From positions 74,472 to 138,471 of the forward strand of contig CAAGIW010000013.1 of NCBI GenBank assembly GCA_900770025.1: 64,000 nucleotides of DNA, in the 5' to 3' direction. This document shows positions 7,629 to 17,706 of the stretch, piece by piece (within the stretch, counting starts at the first letter, position 1; each line of letters begins with the position of its first letter). Under the pieces are notes generated by a model that worked only from the letters and a program-made list of their open reading frames with translations, had not been told where the DNA came from and did not search any database. This DNA is from an uncultured Prevotella sp. (lineage in GTDB: Bacteria > Bacteroidota > Bacteroidia > Bacteroidales > Bacteroidaceae). A program made the translations under genes and the position numbers.

Positions 7629-10175
7629 ATGAGAAAATTCTTACATTGTTTGGCGATTGTGCTGCTGATGGCTTTGGGCTCCTCTACCCGTGTCATGGCA
7701 GAAACCATCGTCTATGGCTGTGGTTCTGGAGCCCTCAGCTGGAACATGGTGTCTTTTGACCTGGATGCCATCAACGTAGAGTCTAAGGTGAGCCCCACCA
7801 CACTCTTCTCAATGCCCGAAGTAGAGGCTGAAGTGCTTTGCGGCGCATCTGTGGGCAGAAAGTATTTTGCGTATCATTTAGATGAGAATACCGGTGCCAT
7901 GCTCCTTTCATCCATGAACTTCACCACGGGTAAAGTGGTGAATGTATGTTCGTATGGTAACGTGGAGTGGGTGATGCGCGACTTGGCATACGATGCTGCC
8001 ACGGGAACACTCTACGGAGTGATGTTCGTGAAGCGGTTTGACGAAGAAGGCAGAATGATCAAGATTGCCCAGTTGGTGGAGATTAACCCTGCTAACGGTG
8101 AGTTGACTTCGCTGGCGCAGTATGAGGGAATCACTCCCTTGGGCCTGGCACTCAATCCCGATGGAGGGTTCTATTTAGTGGCAGAGAAAATATCCTCCAG
8201 CTTCAAGTATGTGCCCGTGGTTCACAGCATTGCCAACGACGAGGCCTATACCATCTCCCAGTTGTTTATAGATGAGACCGTCTCATACAACGGCAATTCT
8301 TCCCACACCTGTTTTATGTATGGTGGTGCCCTCTATTTCTTTAGTGGCGGGCAGTGTCTTGCCTTTGATCTCACCGCCCAAAAGGGTGTGTTGAAGGGCA
8401 GTTTGTCGGGTAGCTTTGCCGGACTCTCTTTTGAAGCGTCCACCGAGGATGGCACGCCGGCAGGTTCTGTTGCCACCGATAATCGTGTGTTGGTGAGCAA
8501 AACCTACTTTGGGGATGCGATGGGAATGGCTCCGCTGACGCAGGACATGACCCGCAAGGAGTATTACTACAACACAGACGGCAAGTTGCAGATGATGGTG
8601 GAGCGTGGTAGAACTTACCAGACCGATGACAAAGGAAACATCACAGGTTATGGTGACTACGAGGAAACTGCATATACCATCAACGGCTTTGATGAAAACG
8701 GCAATATGACAACTGCCTCAAAGTACCAGTATGGCTTGTATGATTTTGGTGAAATGGGCCAGAGGTTCAGTTACCAGAGTACCTATGCTTACGACCTCAA
8801 CGGCGATCTTGTGGAGAAAGTGGAGTCGGGCTATCGTACCGTTTATGAATACAAGGACGGCAACCAGACCAAGGAAACTGTTTATTCCGCAGCCGGCGAC
8901 CTGATTCAGCAACTGGTTTACAGTGATTTCACCACGGACAACCAGCCCCAAAAGGTGGTCTCTTCATCCCCCAACCATCCCGAATGGACCAGTTATATCT
9001 ATACAGAGACCCGCACCTATACTGAAGAAGGCGTTTTGGTGAAGGCACAACGCAAGGATGGACAGAACAATCTGTTGCAGGAAGAAAGTTGGAACTACGA
9101 AGACGGTTTCCTCAAAGAATACATCAGAGCCTATGCCTTTGATGCCGCCGGCAAGATGGAGGCAGCCTTCAAGACTTCATACGCCATGGTGGATGGCAAT
9201 CCTGATGTGGTGGAACAAGTGGATTCTACCTATGCCAGCGGCAAGTGGGGCATGGAGGCAGGGTCTAAGTGCGTGTGCGAATATCAAGACTTTTCTGCCA
9301 AGAAGGCTGGATGCCATATTGCAGAGTTTGTGGTGTTACCCTCTCAGGATGCCAAGAATACAGCCGTACTCCAGTTCTCAGTGCCCGATATGGCGTATGC
9401 AGAAGACTGCATGATACGTGTTCTCCGCAACGGCAAGGAGGTGGCTGTGGCCAATGCTGCCGACTTGTTGCCTCAGGAAGATGAGGGAGGCTTTGGTTTG
9501 CCGATGCTGAAATACACTGATGCCGAACTCGTGAATGGCGACTATATATACATGGTGCAGGTGTGCGGCGTGAACTATGATGCCGAAAAGAATGCCACTC
9601 CTGTGGGCTATTATGTGAGCAGCAGTGCTGACATCTCTTTCAATATGCCTTTGCCCAAGGTGAGCGAGCTTAAGTTGAGCAGTGCACGTAAGTCGGGCAC
9701 CGACTATTTCGGTACTGTGGCTTGGGAGAATCCTTCCGACATGAACGATTTTGGATTCATCAGCAACGATCTTTACTTTGACCGCAACCAGCTTGCAGAG
9801 ATATCAACCACCGATACCCAGACCACAGCATTGGAGACCGAGTTTTATTACACTTCTCATAAGGTATATGTCCTCTCACGCTACAAGTATGGCAAGGTGT
9901 GCTCCGACACCATCACCGTGACACGCACCAATCTGAAGGACATCATTGCCGGCATCGAAACCGTGGATGCCAATGGCAATACCATCACCTTCGACGGCAG
10001 AAATCTCTTGCTCCAGTCTCATGCCAACGTGAGCGTTTATACCGGCGGCGGTATGCTGGCCACCCGTCAGCGCAATGCCACTCAGGTGGATATGAGCGCC
10101 CTCTCTGCTGGTGTGTATGTGGTGAGCGTAGAGCGCAATGGCATCACATCTGTATATAAACTGACAGTTCAATAA
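7629..10175 (+). CDS. Large secreted protein with T9SS C-terminal sorting domain
   Basis: About 848 residues from the ATG at 7629, chosen because it begins a classical signal peptide (MRKFLHCLAIVLLMALGS, cleavage near VMA/ET). The N-terminal ~280 residues look like a beta-propeller of short repeats (YDAATGTLYGVMF, LALNPDGGFYLVA). A middle part (about 320-560) is rich in tyrosine/glycine hairpins such as KEYYYNTDGKLQ, AYDLNGDLVEK and YEYKDGNQTKE, resembling YD/RHS repeats. The last ~70 residues (from ANGNTITFDGRN to the final SVYKLTVQ) match type A sorting domains, including SAGVYVVSV. It should be exported by Sec and then T9SS. Enzymatic function is not apparent. Confidence 0.82.
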   Translation: MRKFLHCLAIVLLMALGSSTRVMAETIVYGCGSGALSWNMVSFDLDAINVESKVSPTTLFSMPEVEAEVLCGASVGRKYFAYHLDENTGAMLLSSMNFTTGKVVNVCSYGNVEWVMRDLAYDAATGTLYGVMFVKRFDEEGRMIKIAQLVEINPANGELTSLAQYEGITPLGLALNPDGGFYLVAEKISSSFKYVPVVHSIANDEAYTISQLFIDETVSYNGNSSHTCFMYGGALYFFSGGQCLAFDLTAQKGVLKGSLSGSFAGLSFEASTEDGTPAGSVATDNRVLVSKTYFGDAMGMAPLTQDMTRKEYYYNTDGKLQMMVERGRTYQTDDKGNITGYGDYEETAYTINGFDENGNMTTASKYQYGLYDFGEMGQRFSYQSTYAYDLNGDLVEKVESGYRTVYEYKDGNQTKETVYSAAGDLIQQLVYSDFTTDNQPQKVVSSSPNHPEWTSYIYTETRTYTEEGVLVKAQRKDGQNNLLQEESWNYEDGFLKEYIRAYAFDAAGKMEAAFKTSYAMVDGNPDVVEQVDSTYASGKWGMEAGSKCVCEYQDFSAKKAGCHIAEFVVLPSQDAKNTAVLQFSVPDMAYAEDCMIRVLRNGKEVAVANAADLLPQEDEGGFGLPMLKYTDAELVNGDYIYMVQVCGVNYDAEKNATPVGYYVSSSADISFNMPLPKVSELKLSSARKSGTDYFGTVAWENPSDMNDFGFISNDLYFDRNQLAEISTTDTQTTALETEFYYTSHKVYVLSRYKYGKVCSDTITVTRTNLKDIIAGIETVDANGNTITFDGRNLLLQSHANVSVYTGGGMLATRQRNATQVDMSALSAGVYVVSVERNGITSVYKLTVQ

Positions 10176-10194
10176 TCAAATACAACCAATCATT

Positions 10195-13100
10195 ATGAAA
10201 ATAAAAAGAATGGCAGGTTTGGCAGTGGCGCTTCTGATGGCGGTCTGCACCTTTGGTGCCCAGAAACCGGTGATGCTTACCACTCCAGCCGAATACCAAT
10301 TGATGAACGTATCGCCCAACGGCAAGTGGGCCTGTGGCGTTTATGTAGATTACAACGACCAGGTGCGTGGCTTCCTCTGGAACCTGCAGAGTGGCACCTT
10401 CACCCTGCTGAGCACTCTTCAGGAGTCAGAGGCATGGGCAGTGAGCAACGACGGTACGGTGGTGGGCGTGTTCAGATATGCTGATGCAAGCAGTGCCAGC
10501 GCCACCTACGAGTGTCCGGGTATCTGGAAGGACAACCAGTGGACACTGTTGGAATTGCCTGAGGGTTACAAGACTGGTCGTGCCTTTTCCATCACTCCTG
10601 ATGGCAAATACACCTGTGGCGTGGTCACTTCTGGCTATACCTATTTAGGATATATATGGAAAGAAGGAAAGATTTACCGTCAGCTGAACTCTTCGGGCAT
10701 TGCCATACCCTACGGCATTTCGCCCGACGGACAGGAGGCTACGGGATGGATAGAGCGCCAGAACCGCACTGCCTGCTATTTCAAGAAAGACGGTTCGGTG
10801 CAAGATCTTTCGGCCTATCAGTCTATCTGGAGTGTGGGCAAGGGCTTCTCTCCCGACGGAAGCAAGATACTGTATTGGGGTGGCTACGACTGGAGTGGCG
10901 AAGACCTGACACAGTGTTGGGGCGTGTATGACATAGCCACTGGTGACAGCACCGCAGTGCCCATGTATGTGAAGAATGCCGATTTCGACTTCTTCCAGAT
11001 AAGCAGCAAGGGCACCATCGTGGGTGAGTCGAACACCTCGGTTGCCTATATGTGCGTGGATGGCACCCCTCGTTCCGCTTACCAGTATTTGCAGGAAAAG
11101 GGAGTTGACTTCTCTGAACTGAGCATCTTTACCCCCGAGGGTGATACCATACCCTATGTGTTCCGCACACAAACCATTTCTGAGGACGACAACACTGTGG
11201 GTCTGCTCTACTATGCTCCTACAGACGACGGCTATGCAGAACTGAAGTCGCTGGTAGTTAAGTTTGATGTTGACAACGAGCATGGAGCTCCCGCCGATGT
11301 TACTGTGAACAACGTGGACAAGCGCAACATTGCCAAGGTGTTGTGGGTGGCTCCTGTGGGCGTGGAAGGCATACAGGGCTACAACATCTATCGCGATGGC
11401 GAGAAGGTGAATGATGCCATGATAACCGCCACCTCATTCTATGACAAGGGCGTGGCAGAGGGAATGCACACCTATCAGGTGGAATCCGTATGTGCAGACA
11501 ATACAACGGTGAAGTCGGATGAGGTGGCTTTCGAGATGAAGGCCATTGGCATGTCGCAGCCCATATCGCTCTTTGCCCGTCAGAAGGGTGTCAACAGTGC
11601 ATACCTGCAGTGGGACGAGCCGATGAGCAATTACCCCACCTTCGGCTATTATGATTTTGAAAATCCCAATACACAGGGCTTCGGAGTGACACAAGACGGC
11701 ATCACCTTCGAGTGTGCCATCAAGCTCGATAAGGAAGATATGGAGCAGTTTGCCGACTATCAGTTGACCAAGGTTGATTTCTTCCCCATGTCCGACCAGA
11801 AAGACTGGACCCTGAATGTGTATAAGGCAGACGCCGATTCGCTGAAGCTGATTTACACTCAGCCTATCCAGCAGACACTCAACTATCAGACCAAAAACAC
11901 CGTGAAACTGGCGCAACCTCTCGACATCGTGGCAGAAGACCTGTATGTGGCAATCTCCGTATCGGTGCCTGTGGCCAGCACGGATGTATTAGGTATGGAC
12001 TACGGTACGCTGAACACCAAGGCCGACCTGTTGAGAATGGAGGGCGAAAAGATGTTCTATTCTCTCTATGAGATTTCTTCCTATCAGGGTTATCCTAACT
12101 ATACAGCCTGGATGATGGATGCCATCATGGAACCCAAGAACGGAGCCGAGAACCTGGATGAGTTGAGCAACTATGAGATATATGTAGATGGCGAACTGAA
12201 AGCCACGCAGACAGATACCGAGGTGGTGCTGTCTGGCATGGCCGAGGGCAACCACACCGTGGGAGTGAAAGCCGTGTTTGCCAATGGCAAGTCATCCGAC
12301 CTCACAGCCAAGGAATTGAATATCGCAGGTCGTTATGAGCGTGTGGAGAATGTGGACGTGCGTGCCGTAGGTTCCTCTTCCATCCATGCTACATGGACCA
12401 CGCCGCTCGACCAGGATGCCACCACCATGACCTATGCTTCAGGCAAGGCTGCCACCGATGCCGACTATGGCGTGAAGGGGCCCGAGTCGTTGAATTATGC
12501 GCTGATGGTTGGTGCTCTTTACAAGTCATCCATGTTCAAGGGCTACATGGGCTACAAGGTAGAAGGCTTCCGTTTCTATCCCACGGCAGAGAGCGTGTTC
12601 ACCTTCATGCTGTTCGAGAACGGCAAGCAGATTTGCGAGCAGGAGGTGGCAGCCGATGAGGTGCTGCTCAATGGATGGACCACAGTGAAACTGAAGAACC
12701 CCGTGACCATCAATCCCGCATGTGACTACAAGATGGTGATCGACTGCTATGATGTGGATCCCGGCAAGGCTCCTATGGCAATGGACGGCAATGCCTGTCT
12801 GCCCAATGTGTCAGACCTCTACTCTGTGGATGAATATGCCGAAGACTGGTCGTCGGCCAGCGTGGATGGCGGTATCAACGGCAACTGGATGATTGGCTTG
12901 GATATCGTGGATGCCAATGCGCAGCCGGTCAGTGTGGACGGTTACAGAGTGTTTGTTGATGGCAAGGCTGTGAACGAAAACATGGTCACTGCCAATGAAT
13001 ATGACTATGATTTTGGGGCAGAAGATGCCAAAAAGCACTTCATCCGCATCGACACCTATTATCCTGGTCTTGCCAGTCCTTACTTGGGCGCACTCAACTA

Positions 13101-13350
13101 CTTCTATATCGGTACCGCAGCCATCAACGATGGCTATGTGGAGAAGCTGAAGCTGGCCTATGGCAGCAATATCCTGAAGGTGCAGGGCGCAGGCGTTGAA
13201 TCGCTGTCTGTCTATACCGTGGACGGCCGACGTGTGGCTGCTGCCAACGGAGATGAGGTGCAACTCAACGCAATGGGTGCAGGTCTGTATCTCGTCAAGG
13301 TAAAGGCCAACGGAACCACCACCACTCAAAAGATTGAGATAGTGAAATAG
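10195..13350 (+). CDS. Large secreted multidomain protein with propeller, FN3-like and T9SS sorting domains
   Basis: 1051 residues. A signal peptide (MKIKRMAGLAVALLMAVCTFGA) precedes about 350 residues of propeller-like repeats with recurring SPNGKW, SNDGTV, TPDGKY, SPDGQE and SPDGSK turns. A fibronectin III-like stretch follows (about 365-450, GYNIYRDGEKVN), then two parts each pairing a jelly-roll-like segment with an FN3-like one (LSNYEIYVDGELKATQ; VDGYRVFVDGKAVNE). The C-terminus (about 985-1051) has VESLSVYTVDGRRV and GAGLYLVKVKANG, a type A T9SS sorting domain. No catalytic motif is recognised; carbohydrate or protein binding at the cell surface is possible. It follows the previous gene by 19 bp and both probably share a transcript. 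Confidence 0.82.
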   Translation: MKIKRMAGLAVALLMAVCTFGAQKPVMLTTPAEYQLMNVSPNGKWACGVYVDYNDQVRGFLWNLQSGTFTLLSTLQESEAWAVSNDGTVVGVFRYADASSASATYECPGIWKDNQWTLLELPEGYKTGRAFSITPDGKYTCGVVTSGYTYLGYIWKEGKIYRQLNSSGIAIPYGISPDGQEATGWIERQNRTACYFKKDGSVQDLSAYQSIWSVGKGFSPDGSKILYWGGYDWSGEDLTQCWGVYDIATGDSTAVPMYVKNADFDFFQISSKGTIVGESNTSVAYMCVDGTPRSAYQYLQEKGVDFSELSIFTPEGDTIPYVFRTQTISEDDNTVGLLYYAPTDDGYAELKSLVVKFDVDNEHGAPADVTVNNVDKRNIAKVLWVAPVGVEGIQGYNIYRDGEKVNDAMITATSFYDKGVAEGMHTYQVESVCADNTTVKSDEVAFEMKAIGMSQPISLFARQKGVNSAYLQWDEPMSNYPTFGYYDFENPNTQGFGVTQDGITFECAIKLDKEDMEQFADYQLTKVDFFPMSDQKDWTLNVYKADADSLKLIYTQPIQQTLNYQTKNTVKLAQPLDIVAEDLYVAISVSVPVASTDVLGMDYGTLNTKADLLRMEGEKMFYSLYEISSYQGYPNYTAWMMDAIMEPKNGAENLDELSNYEIYVDGELKATQTDTEVVLSGMAEGNHTVGVKAVFANGKSSDLTAKELNIAGRYERVENVDVRAVGSSSIHATWTTPLDQDATTMTYASGKAATDADYGVKGPESLNYALMVGALYKSSMFKGYMGYKVEGFRFYPTAESVFTFMLFENGKQICEQEVAADEVLLNGWTTVKLKNPVTINPACDYKMVIDCYDVDPGKAPMAMDGNACLPNVSDLYSVDEYAEDWSSASVDGGINGNWMIGLDIVDANAQPVSVDGYRVFVDGKAVNENMVTANEYDYDFGAEDAKKHFIRIDTYYPGLASPYLGALNYFYIGTAAINDGYVEKLKLAYGSNILKVQGAGVESLSVYTVDGRRVAAANGDEVQLNAMGAGLYLVKVKANGTTTTQKIEIVK

Positions 13351-13385
13351 TTGACACAGCAAATACAGATTTTCTGAAATCAGAT

Positions 13386-13432
13386 GGGGCAGTGCCGTAA
13401 ATCCTAACAACGGCATTGCCCCTCTCTTTTTG
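13386..13432 (+). terminator. Intrinsic terminator after the T9SS gene pair
   Basis: A 13-bp stem with one mismatch (GGGGCAGTGCCGT at 13386-13398, partner at 13410-13422) is followed by TCTCTTTTT. It lies 36 bases after the stop codon. Confidence 0.85.
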
Positions 13433-13502
13433 CCCTGCTTGAACCATGGAAACATGTACGGCAGAGCACAATGGATACCTCCCTGTTGCAAGGCCTCTGA
13501 GC

Positions 13503-13594
13503 ATCGTTTTGCAAAACGCACCATTTTGGACTGCAAAACGCACCGTTTTAGAACGCAAAACGCACCGTTTTAGAACGCAAAACGCACCATTTTA
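13503..13594 (+). repeat. 22-bp tandem array, locus 2 (four units)
   Basis: Units begin at 13513, 13535, 13557 and 13579, again an exact 22-bp register. All have the second core class: AAAACGCACCATTTTG, AAAACGCACCGTTTTA (twice) and AAAACGCACCATTTTA, with linkers GACTGC/GAACGC. The left edge is TCTGAGCATCG followed by the palindrome TTTTGCAAAA, matching locus 1. The array lies between convergent genes. Confidence 0.93.
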
Positions 13595-13742
13595 GAAATC
13601 ACTCCAATTTGCATTGGAATGCAAACAGCATCCAACTGGATTTTTGAAAGTTCATTATCCTTTCATAATCAATCACTTATCCTTTAATCAAATTACTACG
13701 TTCATGTTTTACTCTCCTCCCCTTGGGGAGGCCGGGTGGGGC
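13595..13742 (+). repeat. Conserved linker plus GC-rich palindrome, locus 2
   Basis: The block after array 2 repeats the locus 1 arrangement: GGAATGCAAACAGCATCCAA at 13615-13634, then AATCACTTATCCTTTAATCA (13671-13690) and a single copy of the CCTCCCCTTGGGGAGG palindrome with GCCGGGTGGGGC tail (13714-13742). The rest of the gap to the wzz stop (13743-13865) shows no gene. Confidence 0.88.
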
Positions 13743-13865
13743 TTTGAATGATTTGTATTATATGCAGTAAGGAGAGAGAGGCATAAACAGCAAAAAAAAC
13801 GCATATACTTGCGGTGGAGGTGCAAGCACATGCGCTTTTGAGTTTGAGTATTGTTCTTTCTGTTC

Positions 13866-15005
13866 TTAATTCTTCTTGATTTCTTTGAACATGGTCTTGG
13901 CCTTTGCCCAATACTCTCTGCCATAGATCACCCATGCAGTAGATAGTGCAAAGCCCATGAAAGTCCAGATGATGAGCACCTTCTTGCGACTGTTGTCTGG
14001 CTTGAGCGGCACGGAGGCAGGCTGGATAACAGCAAAGACGGGCTTCTCTTCTATCAGTTTGCCGCGAGCCATCTCTGCCTGTAACTTCGTCTGTGCGTAA
14101 AGTTCAGAAGCAATACGCAGTTCGTTGGACAGGCGATTCCCCTCAGAGATGACAGCATTGAGAATCAGTCCTCGGTTGTTGTCTTGATAATCGGCGTATG
14201 CCTTGCTTGCTTTGAGATAGCGCTGGTGGCTCTCTTCTGCTATCTTTGTGTAGCTATTCAGGTTCTCACGTGCTTTCCGTGTACGATATTCGGTGACGTA
14301 TTCGCGCAGGTGATTGCACACAGTGTCTGCCACTGTAGCGGCCACAACGGCGTTGTCCATCGTGACCTGAATGGTGGTCTCGCCGGTCTTTTTGTCCACC
14401 TCCACCTGTATCGCCTTGTTAAGGTATCTTACCAACTTGTCTTGTTCTTTGGTAAGCTGGAAGATGTTCACGCCCTTGTCTTCAGATTCCTCTTCGTCTT
14501 TGGATGAGAAGAGAGAGAATATGGGCTTGATGACCGAGCCGATGACAGCTCCGATGGAGAACTTCTCGCGTGTGAGATAGCCCACAAGGGTGGTGTCTAT
14601 GTCGTGTTTGGTATCGGTTATACGCATGTCGAACAGCCTGGTGACAAAGGGTGTAGATGCCACCATCTCAGGATACACTGTGACGTTGTAGGCATCAGAC
14701 AAATTGCTCATGGCAATGTTGCTCAGTCCAAGCATGTCGGTGATGCTTCTGAACGAGGAGAATGAGGGTGTAGATTTTCCAAGTTCGGGAACCAAAGTCA
14801 CTACAGAGGTATATCGACGAGTCATGGTGATTGCAAAGATGAGGCCGAGCACCATGAAGAGTGCCGTTACTTTGATGATGAACTTTCTGCCCTTCCATGC
14901 CTTGGTGCACAGGTCTTTCCAGTCGATGCTCGATTCTTCGGTCATCTCGGGGCTATTCTCCCTTTCAATCTCTTGCAACACTTGCTTTATTTCTTCTTTA
15001 TCCAT
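13866..15005 (-). CDS. Wzz-type polysaccharide chain-length determinant
   Basis: 379 residues. It has the two-transmembrane layout of polysaccharide co-polymerases: a first membrane segment at about residues 42-61 (FIIKVTALFMVLGLIFAITM), a large periplasmic part with long helices (about 220-320), and a second segment near 344-362 (LIIWTFMGFALSTAWVIYG). A proline-containing stretch (VIQPASVPLKPDNS) just before the last segment is typical. There is no C-terminal tyrosine-kinase domain. It follows the SLBB export gene by 36 bp. These proteins control chain length of capsule, O-antigen or exopolysaccharide; which polymer is served is unknown because no glycosyltransferase locus is adjacent. Confidence 0.85.
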   Translation of the reverse strand: MDKEEIKQVLQEIERENSPEMTEESSIDWKDLCTKAWKGRKFIIKVTALFMVLGLIFAITMTRRYTSVVTLVPELGKSTPSFSSFRSITDMLGLSNIAMSNLSDAYNVTVYPEMVASTPFVTRLFDMRITDTKHDIDTTLVGYLTREKFSIGAVIGSVIKPIFSLFSSKDEEESEDKGVNIFQLTKEQDKLVRYLNKAIQVEVDKKTGETTIQVTMDNAVVAATVADTVCNHLREYVTEYRTRKARENLNSYTKIAEESHQRYLKASKAYADYQDNNRGLILNAVISEGNRLSNELRIASELYAQTKLQAEMARGKLIEEKPVFAVIQPASVPLKPDNSRKKVLIIWTFMGFALSTAWVIYGREYWAKAKTMFKEIKKN

Positions 15006-15041
15006 TCTTTTGCAGTTCTATTCTGTTAGTTTGTCGGGTCG

Positions 15042-17453
15042 CTATTTCATGGTATTGATGAGAGAGGCTATCACAGCAAGCATAGATACGGAGGTGCTGA
15101 CGGTGGATAGGGTGGTGGCAAGGTTCCACTGGCTCTTGGCTTTCTGTGGCACGATAATCTTGGAACCACCAATAATCTCCTTGGCACTTGCACTTCTGCC
15201 CAGTTCCTTGATATGGCCGTTGGGGTAGAGGATAAAGGTGCCGCTCTTGCGTGCACGCTCGGCATATCCGCCGGCTTCGCTGATGTAGCCTTTCAGGTTC
15301 ATCTTGGGGTCATACACAATAGCATTGGGCTTTCTTACAGAACCAGACACGCTCACGGTGGTCATGAGTTGGGGGATGATGATAACGTCACCGTCGTGGA
15401 GCACGGGGTCGATAGCAGTATGCGGGTGCTTCATTATCTCCACGAGGTCGATACCCACGGGATAGGTCCTGGTCACTTCGGGCACCACGATGGAGTCGTT
15501 GCCAGACACCTTGTTGTTGCTCACCACCATAGCCATCAGTTCCTTGGCCTGCAGATACTCCTCATAGGTGAGTTGGCGTTCGAGACGTGCACCCTCAAGA
15601 TAGGCAAACTCTGTAAGTCCGCCGGCCTGCTTGATGACATCAGAGAGGCGTTCGTTGCGTTCGTTGAGGGCATAGTTGCCTTCAAACTCTACCTCACCGT
15701 TGATGGTGACATTGATTTTCTGGGTATATCCGGGAGAACGGCGTACAAACACCTGATCATAGGGTTCCAGTACAAAGCCCTGTTCGCCTTCAACCACAAA
15801 GCCGTCTTTCACGCTGAACGTATAGGTCTTGGATATCTCTTTCTGCTTCTTGGCACATTTTTTGTCATTGAGGCGGCGGGTTACATCCACGCGCACAGTA
15901 GAAGCTGCCTCAGTAAGACCGCCAGCCATGATGATGAGGTCTTCGAGCTTTGTGTTGTCTGCGTAAGGGAATATACCAGGAGCATACACTTCCCCGTTGA
16001 TCTCAAGCGTTCCCTTTGCCTCTAAATCGTAGATGCTGGGGACAAAAAGCACATCGTTCTTCTGTAGTGCAATGTCGGGTTCCGTTCCATCAAGAATGCC
16101 CTTGGTGTTTACAGAGATGATTTCTAACTTCTTGTCGGGGTTCTCACGGTGCAGTACGCTGCGGTTGGTAAAGGCCTCTTCAAGAAGTCCGTCGGCTTTC
16201 AGAATAAGATCACGCACCGTGCTGATATCCTGTCCAATGGCATAGTAACCGGGGCGATATACGGCACCCTTTATCTCCACCCTGTTGTCGTAGCGGTCGA
16301 GGATGGCACCTACACTCACAGTGTCGCCATCTTTTACCTTGAACTCGCTATATTGCATTTCATCTACTGTGCAGATGGTCTTTTCCTTGCTTTTGCTGCG
16401 CTCCACGGTGATGGCCGAGGTGTAGGCATCATTAGTGAAACCTCCTGCATAGTTGATAAGAGTAGCTACAGTCTCAGAACTCTTCATCTCATAGTACATG
16501 GGGCGTTTGATTTTTCCCTGTATCAGTACAAGTGCTTCGTAGGGACTGGCAAGAATCACGTCGCCCTCCTGCAATCGGATGTCTGTATGAGACCTTCCGT
16601 GAATGAGGTAGTCATAAACGTCAATGGTGGCGATGGTTCGTCCGCCGCGTACCACCTTGATGTTGCGCAAACTACCAATGGGACTGATGCCACCTGCCTT
16701 GTAGAGCGCATGGAACACCGTGCTGAATGAAGACAGGGCGTAGGTGCCGGGATGAGCCACTTCGCCCATGATGTTCACCTGAATGGTGCGTATCTGGCCC
16801 AGACTCACCTTTACGTTGGTGCTCAAGTCAACGTTGGCAGTCTTCATGCCAGAGTATATCTTGCTCAGTTTGGCGCGTATTCTGCTGCTTGCTGCCTGTA
16901 CGGTGAGCCCGTTTACGGCTATCGGACCCACATCGGGAATGGTGATATAACCATCGGGTGTCACTTTCTGTACGATGTTTGCCTCACTGGCTCCCCACAC
17001 CTCAATAACCACTTGGTCGCCGGGACCGAGACGGTAGTCTGTAGGAGTGGCAATGTTCATGCTGGGCTCAAAGGTGAGACTGCTGGTGCGGAAGATGTCG
17101 CGTCCGAATACTTTTACGCGGTCCTTAGGTGCAGCCAATTCCTTGTTAGTGTCTTGTGCCGAGGATGTGCTGTCACGCTTTTCTATTCTTGTGCGTTGGG
17201 TATCGATGTCTCCGTTACCGCTAATCTCTTTGGAAAGGCTTTGCTGCTGTTCATATTTCTCCTTGATACGGAGTAACTGTTCTTTGTTAACTCCCTTGAT
17301 GAGCAGCTCCTGATAAAGTTGTTTCTGGGTTTTACCCTGCTTTACACCACTTTTCACATATTCAATGACGGCTTCGTCACTCATCGACTGGGCAAAGGTG
17401 GCGACGGGCATCATCAATGTGAGCAAAAGAAATAACAAAATTTTTTTCTTCAT
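15042..17453 (-). CDS. Polysaccharide export outer-membrane protein (SLBB repeats)
   Basis: 803 residues, about twice the length of E. coli Wza. It starts with a signal peptide (MKKKILLFLLLTLMMPVATFA) and a short helical region. The polysaccharide-export domain follows (YRLGPGDQVVIEVWGASE, near 137-155), and then several SLBB beta-grasp repeats, recognisable from VNIMGEVAHPGTYALS, VEIKGAVYRPGYYAIG, LEINGEVYAPGIFPYA, VTINGEVEFEGNYALN and VSVSGSVRKPNAIVYD. A hydrophobic C-terminal helix (STSVSMLAVIASLINTMK) could cross the outer membrane as in Wza. It likely forms the envelope exit channel for a surface polysaccharide, with the downstream Wzz protein. Confidence 0.9.
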   Translation of the reverse strand: MKKKILLFLLLTLMMPVATFAQSMSDEAVIEYVKSGVKQGKTQKQLYQELLIKGVNKEQLLRIKEKYEQQQSLSKEISGNGDIDTQRTRIEKRDSTSSAQDTNKELAAPKDRVKVFGRDIFRTSSLTFEPSMNIATPTDYRLGPGDQVVIEVWGASEANIVQKVTPDGYITIPDVGPIAVNGLTVQAASSRIRAKLSKIYSGMKTANVDLSTNVKVSLGQIRTIQVNIMGEVAHPGTYALSSFSTVFHALYKAGGISPIGSLRNIKVVRGGRTIATIDVYDYLIHGRSHTDIRLQEGDVILASPYEALVLIQGKIKRPMYYEMKSSETVATLINYAGGFTNDAYTSAITVERSKSKEKTICTVDEMQYSEFKVKDGDTVSVGAILDRYDNRVEIKGAVYRPGYYAIGQDISTVRDLILKADGLLEEAFTNRSVLHRENPDKKLEIISVNTKGILDGTEPDIALQKNDVLFVPSIYDLEAKGTLEINGEVYAPGIFPYADNTKLEDLIIMAGGLTEAASTVRVDVTRRLNDKKCAKKQKEISKTYTFSVKDGFVVEGEQGFVLEPYDQVFVRRSPGYTQKINVTINGEVEFEGNYALNERNERLSDVIKQAGGLTEFAYLEGARLERQLTYEEYLQAKELMAMVVSNNKVSGNDSIVVPEVTRTYPVGIDLVEIMKHPHTAIDPVLHDGDVIIIPQLMTTVSVSGSVRKPNAIVYDPKMNLKGYISEAGGYAERARKSGTFILYPNGHIKELGRSASAKEIIGGSKIIVPQKAKSQWNLATTLSTVSTSVSMLAVIASLINTMK

Positions 17454-17571
17454 AACTGTATGTTCTTGTGGTGGGTTCTTGGAAAGCCACCGAAGTTTTT
17501 ATGTTTCCTGTATTCGTTCCTGATGGGAACTTGTTCCCGTAGTATTGTTTGAAATGCTTCAAAATTCCGTG

Positions 17572-17579
17572 CAAAGGTA
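17572..17579 (-). promoter_or_regulatory. Bacteroidetes -7 box for the SLBB-wzz operon
   Basis: On the minus strand TACCTTTG matches TAnnTTTG exactly and would give a leader of roughly 110 bases. No convincing -33 TTTG is present. Confidence 0.5.
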
Positions 17580-17706
17580 TGAAAAAGAATTCAGACGACC
17601 TAAGAATCTTTGTCCTATATTTTTATACAGCGCACATCTGTGCTATACCAAGGTGCTCTTGAGGGGGGAGGATTGTTTTCTGTCTGCGGCTTGGCGGTTC
17701 TCCTTT

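Noticed and set aside
15213..16025. 270-codon plus-strand frame opposite the SLBB export gene
   Set aside because: Antisense shadow of a well-supported gene, with His/Val-rich composition and no motif.
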